DNA from: Gavia stellata
Taxonomy: Eukaryota; Chordata; Aves; Gaviiformes; Gaviidae
Length of the DNA: 64,000 bases
Assembly: GCF_030936135.1 (NCBI RefSeq)
Contig: NC_082632.1
Coordinates: 291,161 to 355,160 of the forward strand
Direction of reading: 5' to 3'
A program made the position numbers and the translations under genes. Positions 25,048-36,267 of this stretch are shown here, piece by piece. Within the stretch, counting starts at the first letter, position 1; every line of letters starts with the position of its first letter. The notes under the pieces are model-generated. The model was not told the origin of the DNA. It saw only the letters and a program-made list of their open reading frames with translations, and did no database searches.

Positions 25048-28000
25048 TCAATTGCAAAGGGAGAGCGAGGAGCCCACGTAGAAGAGCCAGAAGAAAGGAA
25101 AGATCTTTTCAGTGAAAGCGGCCGTGAAGGTGAAGATGGGAGCCATGTTATCGGCGTTGTAAAACGCCACCCACCCGCCTTCGTAGTCCAGGTACACCCC
25201 GATCTTCCTGGGCCTCTCGCACAGGGACAGGGGCGTCTCCGGGGAGGTGAAAGCCTGATACTGATCCCAATTCTTCCCCTTCCAGTTCAACCCCACCGCC
25301 CAGATCCCCTCCTCCGGAGCAAAGTCGATTTTTTCCTTCCTCCGCACCGACTCGCGGGCCGCCCCCAGGACCCAGCTCTCTCCGTCTCCCACCTCCACCT
25401 CCCAGTAATGCCTCCCAGCTACAAAACCCTCCACCGCCAGCACGCAGAAGGAGTAATCGAATCTCTTGGGGTTTGCCGGCAATTCCTGGGGAGCACTCCT
25501 GAGCCGCACGCTCCTCTTGTCTTCCGACAGCACCAGGTAGGGGTTGGCAGTGTCCGGGTCCAGAGAGAGATCACCTGGGAAGGGGGAAACACGGACGTGA
25601 GCGTCTGCAAGCTAAGGACCCTTCTCCCACCCTCGTCGGAGCCACCCTCCAAGGGGATTCGTGGTCTCTGCCCCAAACCAGACGAGGACGACACCGGGCG
25701 TGTCGCCTCCAAAAGCTTTAAGCACTCAGAAGAGCCGCTGGGGAACAAAAATCAGGCTCCACTTTCTAATTAAAGCATAGAAACACCCAGCATCTCTGCT
25801 GCAAACCCACCAGCCCGCCCCATCCGAGACACCTCCTTGCTCTGGAATAGAAGTTTCTGGGCAGAAATAACATTGTATTTTTTTTTTAGTCACTGCCAAG
25901 TACCAGAGAGGAATGAGCACAAATATCCTCATGTTTTAAGGGCTGCTCTTGTCCTCGGGGAACTGTCAGGAACTAGGGCTGCACAGCCTGAAAATGACTG
26001 CGAGAGGGGAATATCGGAGACTGCTGAAAGCGAGACGGGTCTGTCCTGCACCCAGGCGAGGGGGACAGAGCCCAGCGACGGCCCTGAACTACCGGCAGCA
26101 AACACAAAGGTTGCAAAGTCCACCTCTGAGCTAACTCAACACCCACCAGCGGGGCCAAAGGTCTCCTCGCTCCACGTAGAGCAGATCAGCTTCTGGAGAG
26201 TCCTCTTAACCCACAGTTTCCTAACAAATTTGAGGGCTGAGCTTTTTGTGGACTCTCCCAGCAGCTGGATCATTTTTTTATCCCTTCCCTTGGCAGCACC
26301 AGCAATAATTTTCTCCTCTCCCGTCCTCTAAGGCTAGCTTGAAGGCATTACCGCTGGGATACGCCCCCGGGGAAGCTGAAACTCTCAAATTAAGGCTTGC
26401 AAAAATGAAGGTCAGACTCCCAAAATCAAACTGTGCTCACCTGTGTCATTCTCCAGCTCGAACCGGAGGTTCTCTGAGGGAAGAAAAGAAATAAATTTAG
26501 ATCCCTTAGCGCACGGGGAGTCCCCGGGGACTGCCTACGCGCACACGACCTTGCTCCCCGCCTTATGGCAAGCCACCAAACACCACTGCTTGGGAACGAC
26601 CACATATGGCCACATCAGACTTCCACGCAGAAATCCAAGGGAGATGTGCTGCTTTTCAAGCAAGCAGGGCTTTTTATTTTTGATGAGCAGATGCTCAAAC
26701 AGTAAAGAGTTCTCCCAACAAGCCCAAGGGAGAAACAAGAGCACAGCTCAAACCAAATCATCTTTTAAGCTGAATTAAACGTAGGGGTTAGGAGGCACCA
26801 ACTTTTAAAGAAAACCTTTTTCAGCGCTCACCCTTGAACTCCAGCAAGACCTCTTTCAGCACTGCACTCTTCTGAGAAAAGCTCTTGAGTTTCTTCTCCA
26901 GCTCCGTGAAGCCAGCCTCTGGCTTGCAAAACATCCAGCTCTCAAAGCTGGGGAGGAGAAAGAAGCGTTAGGTTCCCTCTGGAAAAAAATACAAAATCTC
27001 CAAACTAGAGGCAGGAAAGAAACCTGCCCTGGTACTGAAGAGGTTTGGTGCTGGATTATTCTCTCTCTGCCAGCGCTTGCGAGGCCACACCTGAGGATGG
27101 GTCCAGAGTTTGGGGCTGCCCAGTACGGTGCACACAGGAGCACACCGAGACAGAGATGAGGAGGGATCTCCACGCCTTGGCTGGGGCTCAGCCCTGAGCA
27201 GCCTGATCCAGTTTTTGATACGGGTCCTGACGGCGTGGATTTGGTCCCTCACCAACCGAGTTACCCTGCGGTTTCCTCTGGAAGGATGCTCAAACCCTCC
27301 CACAGCCCACCTGCCGCAAACCCCCTTCGCAAAGGTTTGGGTTTTGCCTCAAAGGTAACACCCGGGGCGTGGGGAGAACCGCAAGGCAGGTGGGGGGGAA
27401 GCTGGACGGGGCATACGCCCTCACAACACCAGCTCTGCCTCCAGTGTGAGCTGCCCAGTTAACCCAGCAAGGGCTCAGGTTCACTCACCTGCTTCCAGCC
27501 GGGGCAACACCCTGGAGAGAGAGTAAAAAAACCAAGAAATGAATCAGTACAAGTCTCTCTTCTACCTCACAGCCTCCAAAACCCTCCCCAAAACTGGCCC
27601 CATGGCTGCTCTGCTGAGGGGATCAGCTCTCAGCAGCTGTTTCCAAAGCAGAGCACAGTTGGACTCACAGATATGGCAAAATTAGTTTGTAATTATGGGT
27701 GGTTTTTTCCCCCCTTTTTCTTTTTAAGTGTGAGTGGGGACCAAACATGCTTCTTTTTAAAGAAATTAAGAAAAATCATCATTGCCATCAAGCTGCCAAA
27801 ACCTTGAGGATTCAGGGCTCACAGTAACGACGGAGTGACACACACCAGAAATGTCTGGGAGGTTCGTTCGGGTATTTCTTAGTTCTTGGTATCAAAGGAA
27901 GCCCAAGGAGCTTCACTACTACAAGGGCCAATTTTATCCCCCAAAGCTGTGCTAAAATTTGGGTTCCCACCTGAAAAAACAGCCCAGCAGCAAGTCAAAA

Positions 28001-31000
28001 ACCCTGACTCATAGATGGGCCAGCTCCAGCACGGAGTTAATGGACCCGAGCTGCTCCCCAGTGCAACATGTCAGCCCCATGTGGTCCCTGTAAATGGATT
28101 TTTGTCCCCAGGGATCCCAACCCCAAGCTCTCCCGGGTTTTACACCCTGCGATACCATAACCTCTGGGCTGGGAGGACATGTTGCAGAAGTCTCACCTGC
28201 CCAGACTGGTTTCCTGGGCTGTTCTCTCCTCCTTGCTCGCTCAGCAGCTTATCGAGCTGGGCAATCTCCTCAGAGAGCTGGGAGACGCTCTCATCTCTCC
28301 TCTTGACGATGTCTCTGTCTAGCTCCTCCAGACGGGATAGCAGGAGCTGCTCCTTCTCCTCCAGGAAGCCCCGGAGCTCCTTGCACTCGGCCACAATCTT
28401 CTGCCTCTCCACTTCGGTCTGCTTCTGCAAAACCCAGAGGGGAAACCCACGTGAGACCGAGATCCCTGCGGCTGCGGAGGGTTCGGATAAACCCCTACCC
28501 CAAGGCACTCACCAGCAAGTCTTCGCTCTGCCTCTCCCTCTCAGCCTTGGCTTCTTCGCGCCCTTTCCTCAGGGAGCTCAAATGCTCCTGCGGCACCTCC
28601 TGGAAGGAGAAAGAGGAGATCTTTTGGGAATCCTTCCCATTTGGGATCAGGAATACAGAGGAAAGGGATGGTGGGGGATTCCCTCCAATTTCATCAACTG
28701 CGTTTATTTTTTTAAGCTGGAAAACACCATGAATCCACAAAGAGGTGAGGCCGTCACTGGACCATGTCCTCCCCTGCCCTGTTATCCTCAACCCTTAGTT
28801 TTGGGCATGCCAAGAAAGCCTAAAACTTTCCCCAACCAGCCCAAAAACTGTCCCCTGAAACAGCCAGAACCAGGTGCAGAAGGAAGAAAGGGCAGCAAGG
28901 CAGAAAAAAAAAAAATTAGAGCCAATTTTTAGCTCCCTGGAAGAGCGCAGCTGCAAACACAAACCACCAAGTCCCACCCACGTGAAAACCTCTTCCGCCT
29001 CGGCGCCTCTTGGGATCAGCTTTCACATCCCAGCCCCACCACGAGCCAGGGAGACCAGCCAAGGCACCCCAACATCTGCCTGAACCCCACCGAGATGGAG
29101 GGGCTGGCCACCTCCAGGCTGCTCGTTAAGTTTATTAACGGCTTATTAGTGGAAACCATCACGCCCGTCCTCATTTAAGTCATTTGACCTCCGAAGGAGA
29201 GGCTCCTAGCAACGCTAAACAAAAAGCAGCAGGGCTTTTGGGAGCAAGCAACAACAGATCTTTTATAAATAAAACGCAAAGCTACAGAGATTTTGCTGCT
29301 GTTAACCGGCTGTGCAAACCGGCGCTTGCTACCACGCGCCTCATGATAATGCAGAATTTAAGCGCGAGATAAAAGCAAAGATCAGAAAAACGGGGGCATG
29401 TGTTGCAAGCAGCCCCCAAAGGGCAACAACCGGTTGTTAAAAATGCATAAAAGCAGATTAATGAGGGGAAATAAACCCAAGAGAGCAGCAGCCTGAGCAG
29501 CGTTCAATGTCGGACCTGCCTAAAGGCCCTGCGGTCCTAAAAAAGGACAAGATCCCAAATTTGGGGGTGGGGAGGGCGACAACGACTTGAGCTACAGCTT
29601 CCTTCTATGAACTACCACAGCCACCGAAGATGGCAAGGATGGCGCAACCGGGCACCCGCAGCAATTTCAGTACAAAATTCAGTATAAAAGCCTTTGGTGC
29701 CACCTGCCTCCATACTGATAACTGCAAGAATTAATATGAGATTAATGATACGGTTAACGATCACGCAATCCCCTTCCCCAATCCACCGTGATTGCCCTGG
29801 CTGCGCCGGTGCCACCCTCCTCCTCCTCCAGCCGCTGCTGCGCAGTAAACATCCGTTGCCCGTCCGGCATCTTGGTTTTCCTCCACCCCACCGGAGAAAC
29901 AAGGCCTGGCTGCTCGGGGTCAGGCCGCCGCACTCACGCACCTCTTAATTATTAATTAATAATTATTTCCAGCAGGCACCGCCCCCTCCCCCCGCATCCC
30001 GACATCGGGGTCTCCCCTTCGTCGCCACAGTGGTTTCGGCAGAGATTGAACGCCATCAGAGGCCGCGTTCCGTATTCACTCTGCGTCACGTTGCTCAACC
30101 GCCCTGTGCTGGATTTTTTTTTCTGGTGGGGGGGAGGAAAGTCACTCCTGGGGGATTCCTGCTCCACTTTAGCCCCAGATTGTGGTCGGTGCTAAAAAAA
30201 TAAGCCCCTCCCCGTCCCAAGGAGCCAGGCTCCATGCTCACTCCAGAGCATTTCTGCCGAGGGAAGTGGGAGCTGAGGGTTTTGGGGGTCCTGACGGTAT
30301 TTTCCACGCTCACACCCTGCGCAAAGGCAGCCCCAGGGATTCCCATACCAGCTCAGTGTTATTCCATACAGGAGGTGAAACCAGCCGACAACCCCTCCCA
30401 GTATCTTCCCAGTTAAACCCAGCTCCATTTTGCACAAGGAACAGTCCCCCCTCCACCCCTACTGCGTGGGGTCAGTCCCCACCCCAGGGTGTCCCTGTTT
30501 GGGGGGGATTTGAGTCCCTATTGCATCCCATATCCTGCCCCGCTGCGTGGAGGAGCGCCCAGCTTGGAAGGGGGTCCCCAGCAGGGCCCCATTCTGCACC
30601 CCACCTACATATGAATGGGGGGGTACACATCAGGGGAGCGTTCCCTATTGCACCTTACACCTTGGGGGCAGTGGGTCACCAGTGGGTACAAGGGGGGCTG
30701 GGGGGTGTGTCCCTATTACACCCAAGGTGCATTGCTTCCCGTGGGGAGGGGGTTCTCCACTACATTCCCATCCCATGGGCTGTTATTGCACCCCTAATTC
30801 AGGGTGGGGGGGTGTCCCCGGTGCTCTCCCTTCGCAGAAAGGGTCCTTATTGCTTCCCCCATCCTTGGGGGTGGTCTCCTGCACCCAAGAAGGGCTCCCC
30901 GGGGGTGTTCTCATTGCACCCCCAGATCCCGGGGAGGGGGGTTCCCTACCGCACCCGACGGGGGCTCCGGGGGCATTGCCACCCCCGGGAGCGGGGTCCC

Positions 31001-31678
31001 TTCTGTACCCCCACAATCCGAGGTCGGGGGGGGGGGGGGGTATGGTGTGTCCTTTTGCACCCAGTATCTGCTCCCCAGCTCCCCGCCGCCCCCGGGGCGT
31101 CCCTCCCGCACCCGGCACGTGGTCCCGGTGCACCGCCGCCTTCCTCCCGCCCCCCCACCACTGACCTCTGCGGCGTGGGCCGCCTCCTCGGCGGGCAGCA
31201 CGGTGTGGGTGCGGTGCTCCCGGGAAAGGTGGCAGACGACGCAGACGGCGCGGCGATCCTGCACGCAGTAGAGCCGCAACGGTTCTCCGTGGCGGGGGCA
31301 ACGCGGTGGGCCCGGCGGGCCGGGAGGAGCGGCAGCGGGCAGAGGCGGGGCGGGGGCGGGAGGCCCCGGCGGCGGTTCGGCGGGGCCCGGCGGCAGCCCC
31401 AGCTGGCGAACGATGTGGACGATGTTCCCGAGAGAACGGTTAGGGCGAAAAAGCCGTTGCGGCACCGGCTCCCGGCACTGCGGGCAGCAGAGCCGCCGCG
31501 CCGAGTCCTCCCAGCACTGGGTCACGCAGGCGCGGCAGAAGTTATGACCGCACTCGGCCACCAGCACCGGGTCGTTGAAGTACTCCAGGCACACCGGGCA
31601 CGTCAACTCGTCCTGCAGGCTGCGGGCCACGCTGCAGGGAGCGGGCGGTACGGCGGGAGGAGCGGGCGGCGCCTCCAT
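25048..31678 (-). CDS. TRIM E3 ubiquitin ligase, class IV (RING, B-box 2, coiled coil, PRY-SPRY)
   Basis: Seven coding exons: 31678-31166, 28599-28513, 28424-28197, 27511-27489, 26947-26832, 26473-26441, 25574-25048. Phases match; the product is 508 aa. Exon 1 holds a RING finger from residue 27 (CPVCLEYFNDPVL, CGHNFC, CPQC) and a B-box 2 (CPRHGEPLRLYC, CVVC, EHRTH). Exons 2-5 encode the coiled coil. Exon 7 is a B30.2 domain with LDPDTANPYLVLSED, GRHYWEVEVGD, and IGVYLDYEGG. The exon pattern, including the 23-base exon 4 and 116-base exon 5, is the standard one for the TRIM7/27/39 group. Such proteins ubiquitinate targets recognised by the SPRY domain and many act in innate immunity. Chicken MHC-B carries TRIM7-, TRIM27-, TRIM39- and TRIM41-like genes; which of these this one matches best needs a tree. 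Exon 2 is 87 bases, three codons shorter than the usual 96. Confidence 0.92.
30470..31075. repeat. Diverged G/C-rich minisatellite in TRIM intron 1
   Basis: Units of roughly 60-70 bases repeat words of the type GGGTCCCTATTGCACCCC followed by CTGGGGGTGG. Identity between units is low. Long open frames run through it on both strands, but there is no family resemblance and the repeat explains them. Confidence 0.65.
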
Positions 31679-31679
31679 C

Positions 31680-31880
31680 CCGGCTCCCCGGCTGCGCTGG
31701 GCTCCGCGCTCCGCTCCGCGCCGCTCCGCCGCCCGTCTGCCGGGCGGGAGGGGCGGGGCCGCGCCTGCGCGGGGCGAAGGGGGCGGGGCCGCGCCTGCGC
31801 CAAGCGAGGCGGAGAGCGAGGACGCCTGCGTCTTTCCCCCGCGGGGGGCGGACTGCTCATGCGCGGCGACGCGGGGCGGG
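31680..31880 (-). promoter_or_regulatory. CpG-rich TRIM promoter with GC boxes
   Basis: Immediately upstream of the TRIM start codon lies a CpG-dense block with two copies of GGGGGCGGGGCCGCGCCTGC (GC boxes plus NRF1-like GCCTGCGC) and a CATGCGCGG word at 31859. No TATA box is visible. The position and motifs fit a broad CpG-island promoter for the minus-strand gene. Confidence 0.55.
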
Positions 31881-31902
31881 GCCCGCAGACCCGCTTGGGG
31901 GG

Positions 31903-32520
31903 GCTATAGGGGGCGGGGGGGTGTCCCTATAGGGTGCTGGGGGAGCCCGGATGTCCGAGTCCCTATAGGGTGTTGGGGGCGGGGTGGATGCATCGGTGCC
32001 TATAGGGTGCTGGGAGGGGGGTGTGTCCCTATAGGGTGCTGGGGGAGCCCGGATGTCTGGGTCCCTATAGGGTGCTGGGGGGAGAGTGGACGCATCGGTG
32101 CCTATAGGGTGCTGGGAGGGGGGTATGTCACTATAGGGTGCTGGGGGAGCCCGAATGTCTGGGTCCCTATAGGGTGTTGGGGAGAGAGTGGATGCATCGG
32201 TGCCTATAGGGTGCTGGGAGGGGGGGTGTGTCCCTATAGGGTGCTGGGGGAGCCCGAATGTCTGGGTCCCTATAGGATGTTGGGGGGGCATGGATGCATC
32301 GGTGCCTATAGGGTGCTGGGAGGGGGGGGTGTCCCTATAGGGTGCTGGGGGAGCCCGAATGTCTGGGTCCCTATAGGATGTTGGGGGGGCATGGATGCAT
32401 CGGTGCCTATAGGGTGCTGGGAGGGGGAGGTGTCCCTATAGGGTGCTGGGGGAGCCTGAATGTCTGGGTCCTTATAGGATGTTCCGAGGGGATGTATCGG
32501 TGCCTATAGGATGCTGAGGT
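31903..32520. repeat. Higher-order minisatellite, about 102-bp unit of three 34-bp subunits
   Basis: Each subunit contains CTATAGGGTGCTGGGGG. Three subunit types alternate in fixed order: one ending in AGCCCGAATGTCTGGG, one ending in GTGGATGCATCGG, one ending in GGGAGGGGGGTGTG. The AGCCC/AGCCT word starts at 31944, 32046, 32148, 32251, 32352 and 32453, a period of 101-103 bases. The last part (32480-32520) is degenerate. The period is nearly divisible by three, which keeps frames open on both strands. Confidence 0.95.
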
Positions 32521-35500
32521 GGGGGCACCCGGATGCCTGGGTCCCACTCTTATGCCAGGGAGGTGGCTGGGGGGAGTGCCCTGAAAATAAACTTTAAATA
32601 TACGTTAATTTATCCACATCTCCTCATCCTGCCCCTATTAAACACATACTATTAAATCACATATTAATAATCACTAAAAACTATCATCTTAATCTCTCAA
32701 GTTCTGACAGCGAAGTGTCTTCATTAGGCTGAACATGGGCCATCTCCTATTTTAATTTTCCTTAATTCTAACAGCCCCGATGAAACAGCCTCCTATTTTT
32801 CTTGCTTCTCCCATTTTTTGGTTAACAGAAGGAGACACCAGGCAGTTTGCAGCTGCCCTGGGTTGCAGCAGACCCTCACGGCAGCCCATTTTGCCTCCAA
32901 ATTAGTGCTTTTTGTGGAAAGGGGCACATTTTTGCCCCAGGCTCGCTCACCCATCACCCAGCAGCCAGGTTTTCCAGCGTAAAGGATTAAATATTGCGAA
33001 AAAGAAGTTGGAGGAGCTCCCTGTGAACTTCTTTTTTCCCTCAGAAATCCATTTTCAGGGGGTGGCGGTCACCGATCTGGGGGTTTCTGGCGTGAAGGCG
33101 GGAGGATTTTTTGGGGGTCTCGGGTTTTTGGGCCTCTCAGCCGCATCACCACGGGTGTCACAGATCGGCTTGACGGACCTGAATTCAGGGAAGAAGAACC
33201 CAAAACCTCCCTGCAACCTTGCAATAGCGCTTCCCAGGATTTATAATCCCTACCAGGAGCGTCCCTCTTGCTGTGGGAGAAGCGCGAGGCAGATGGAGGA
33301 TACAGCGCCACGATTTCGCTGCTTTTCTTCAAATTTTCCTTACTGTCTCTGGTAAATTTTGCATTGGGGTTGAAATAGTCGCAGGAGACATTACTATGAG
33401 GTTGTGGGGGGCAGAAACTGGGGTGAAAAACCATTGATTCAGGGCCTGAGGGTCAGGATCGCCTCAGAGGGGAGTCGCCCGCTTCCAAAATGGCTGCCCG
33501 CGCCCGCTTCCAAAATGGCGGCCCCTGCCCTCTTCCAAAATGGCAGCCTCACCCTCAGGCAGGGCGAAAGGGAAGATGGCTGCGGCCTCTTCCTCAGCGT
33601 GGGGCGCTCGGGGCAAGCAGGGCGAGATGGCCGCTGCCTTCCCCTTGCTGCTAGGACAGCCCTGCTCAAGATGGCCCCTGGGGGACGAAGCCCTGGGGTC
33701 CATCTTGGGTGAGGGCAGCCAGCCGGTGTTGCCATGGCAACGGGCCCTGTCAGGGGGCAAAGCCCCCCAAAAGGGCCGCTGTGGGCCCGGGGTGTGGGGG
33801 GGGGACAGGGCCATTTTTGAGGCATCTGTGAGCCCCAAACCCCTCATGTGGCTCTTAAACACGTTTGGGCCGTGCTCCTTGCTGGCCTGACATCCCCGAC
33901 ATGCAGGCAGCCACCCCCCGTTGACAGAAACCCCACCTTTTATCCCCAAAACCAGACCCTATCCCCGCTGTGAAGAATCGGGACAGACGCCGCAATGGGA
34001 GGATTTGCCTGATCCGGCAGCCCTGTCCCCTCAGTCCACACTTGCTAAAACATCCCCCAGTACCCTTCCCAGGCTCTAAATTTAGGATTTTTGGCCCCAA
34101 AGTGGTCCCTAATGGGTTTATCGCCAATAAATTTATGGGGTCGCGCTTCCCGCTGGCAACAAGGAGCTCCACCGCCGCAGCCCTCCGCGAGGAAAATGTC
34201 TCCCAGGGGCGCGTCCCCGGCCCCACGGAGGGGCAGGCAAACCCCCAAACCATCCTTTTTTCCACATTTTTGGGAAAAAAACACCTCACCGGGACATCAG
34301 TGAGCATTTTTCTCTTTGCAAGGTGTTTTTTTTTTTTAATTTCCGCCCAGAGACACCGTCGCTATTGCCGCCAGAGGGCCCTGGCAATTGTGCAGAGCTC
34401 TTTTCTCCCCTCTTTTTTTTTCCCCCCTCTTTTTTTTTTAATTCCTTCCTTCCTTCCTTCCCTGTTTTTTTTTTTAACTCTTATTGCTCGGGATATCAGA
34501 GGGACCGGGCTTCCCCAGTCACGCCGCGGCCGCCACACCGTGCCTCGCTCCCCGTGGCCCTCGCATCCCCGGGACACACACACACAGAGCCCCTCGCTGC
34601 CCCCCTGCCCCATTTTTGGGGGGAAAAGGGGCTTTCTGGGGGGGAAAAAGTGTGGGGAGGGAGCATCTCTGGGCTTTGCCGACAGCACCTCCCGAGCCGG
34701 AGACTGCAGGTAACGGGGAGGTTCGGTCTTTGGATGCAGAGAGGGAGCGGAAAATGGCTCCTTTTTTTTCATCCCTTTCCTTTCCCCCTCCATCCTTCCC
34801 TTCCTCTCTCCTCCCATCCCCTCCGGCTCTTCTCCCCAGGGGGCCTGCACACACACCAGGCTTAAACTCCATGCCCGGATGCTCTCCATCTCCGGGGAGG
34901 TGGGAAAAATAATTTAAAACAAAAACAAAAAACCCACCAAAACCCCAGCCCCGTTGTCTTTCTGCAGGAATCCGTCCTTCCCCCCTCGCTTCATTCGGGC
35001 GGGTGGGTTTCATTTTTGGACGGGCTGCCGGGGGGGCCGGGAGCGGAGGTGCCTGCGAGGGCGTGCGGTATTGACCCCTTTTTTTAATTGTTTTTTTAGC
35101 AGGATGGCAAACTACCGGGGAATAAATGAAGCGGGCTGAGATGCTGATGGGGGCTTCAGGAAAAAAAAAAAAAGAAAAAAAGGCAAAAATTGCAGGAGGG
35201 ATCTGCGGTTCGTGCTTGAAATTGCCTTTTTATTCCTGGCATCAGTAAGTCAGCAACAACCTTCTGCAAATCCGCCTTTTCCCAACCTACCTCCTCCATC
35301 CTCCGCAGCTGTAACAGCTCTGCTTCTAGAAAATAAAAATAAATCAGCCCACGCATTGGGATCCTAATACGCCTGCTGCTCACAGAGGAGGATGAGGAAA
35401 GGGTCGGGGGAGTGGTGGTAATTTACTTTTAAATGATTTTTGCGAAGGAGAGGACCAAACCCTCTTCCTACAGCTGGGAAAACTCATGTTTTCCCCCGAG

Positions 35501-36240
35501 CACAGGCTCTGAGCACTGGAGATTTGTGTAGAGAAATAACTGGGTGATTTATCCTCTTTAAGAAGGAGGAGTAATTGCTATGGGGTTTTTTTTGGGGGGG
35601 GCGGTGTCTGGAAAATTTGGGACAGGAGTCTCTGGGAAGGTGAAGAATCCTGTGGATGAGCACCCAGGGTTTGGTGCAGTAGGAATTAGCTGTTAGATAA
35701 AATCTGGGTGAAAATGAATTTTAGGGTAAGGGTCTCTCAGCAGAGTGTTGTCTGCAGGTTACAGAAACATGTTCTTCTTGGGCTGGGTTTTATCTCTTTT
35801 TTATTTTTTTAAGGAATTGTGCTGTCTGCATTTCCGTTTTCCCCTTCTGCTTCCTCCTCCCCATTAACTTTTGGGGAAAAAAAAATGTTCAGCCAGATTT
35901 CATAGAGGCAGAGGGTATAAAGTTCCTGCAAGATTTGGGAAAATATGTGGCAGGGTAAAGGATGGAGGTTTTTATTAGTCACCTGTCCCCACGCCTTACC
36001 CTCATTTTGTGATTCAGCTTAGCCTTTCTGTTAGCTTATTGGAGAATAATAATCTATTAGATTATTAAAGAATCCACAGGTTAATAAAAGAGAGGGTTTT
36101 GCATGAAGAGTCCAACTGATGGATGCAAATCCATAGGATAATGGCTGGTGATGGGTTGCATGCCGGGCTCTGCTTATAGGGGGTTACATCCTCCTTGCAG
36201 GGGGGACACCAGGCTCTGCTTATGGGGGGGTTACCTCCTT
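32521..36240. other. Intergenic region between divergent TRIM and zinc-finger genes
   Basis: No coding exon recognised. 32590-32720 is AT-rich. 33480-33740 holds the YY1-like cluster listed separately. 34320-34480 has T-runs and a (CTTC)n run at about 34446-34461. 34680-35060 is moderately GC-rich, and GACTGCAG followed by GTAACG near 34708 could be the donor of an untranslated first exon of the plus-strand zinc-finger gene. That last point is inference only. Confidence 0.4.
33480..33742 (+). promoter_or_regulatory. Cluster of YY1-like ATGGC motifs
   Basis: Three tandem copies of CTTCCAAAATGGC-type words (near 33483, 33508 and 33534, about 26 bases apart), the second being a full YY1 consensus AAAATGGCGGCC. 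They are followed by AGATGGCTGCGG, AGATGGCCGCTG and AAGATGGCCCC, then one reverse-orientation CCATCTTGG. Clustered, same-orientation YY1 sites occur in promoters and first introns. Activity here is inferred; it could serve the zinc-finger gene starting near 36.2 kb. Confidence 0.5.
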
Positions 36241-36253
36241 CTTTCAGGGGGTC
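36165..36253 (+). repeat. Two-copy tandem duplication over the KRAB-exon splice acceptor
   Basis: GGCTCTGCTTATAGGGGGTT and GGCTCTGCTTATGGGGGGGT each begin a unit of about 47-50 bases that ends in a pyrimidine run plus CAG followed by GGGG. The second CAG is the acceptor used in the model of the downstream exon; the first is a ready-made alternative acceptor. Confidence 0.7.
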
Positions 36254-36267
36254 TGGTGGCACCAGCC

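Noticed and set aside
30182-31909. A 575-codon plus-strand open frame
   Set aside because: It runs through the intron 1 minisatellite and antisense to TRIM exon 1. It has no recognisable domain, and the repeat and high GC explain the lack of stops.
31575-32441. A 288-codon frame with repeated GCWGSP-type words
   Set aside because: It is a translation of the 102-bp minisatellite, whose period is close to a multiple of three. The opposite strand is open for the same reason.
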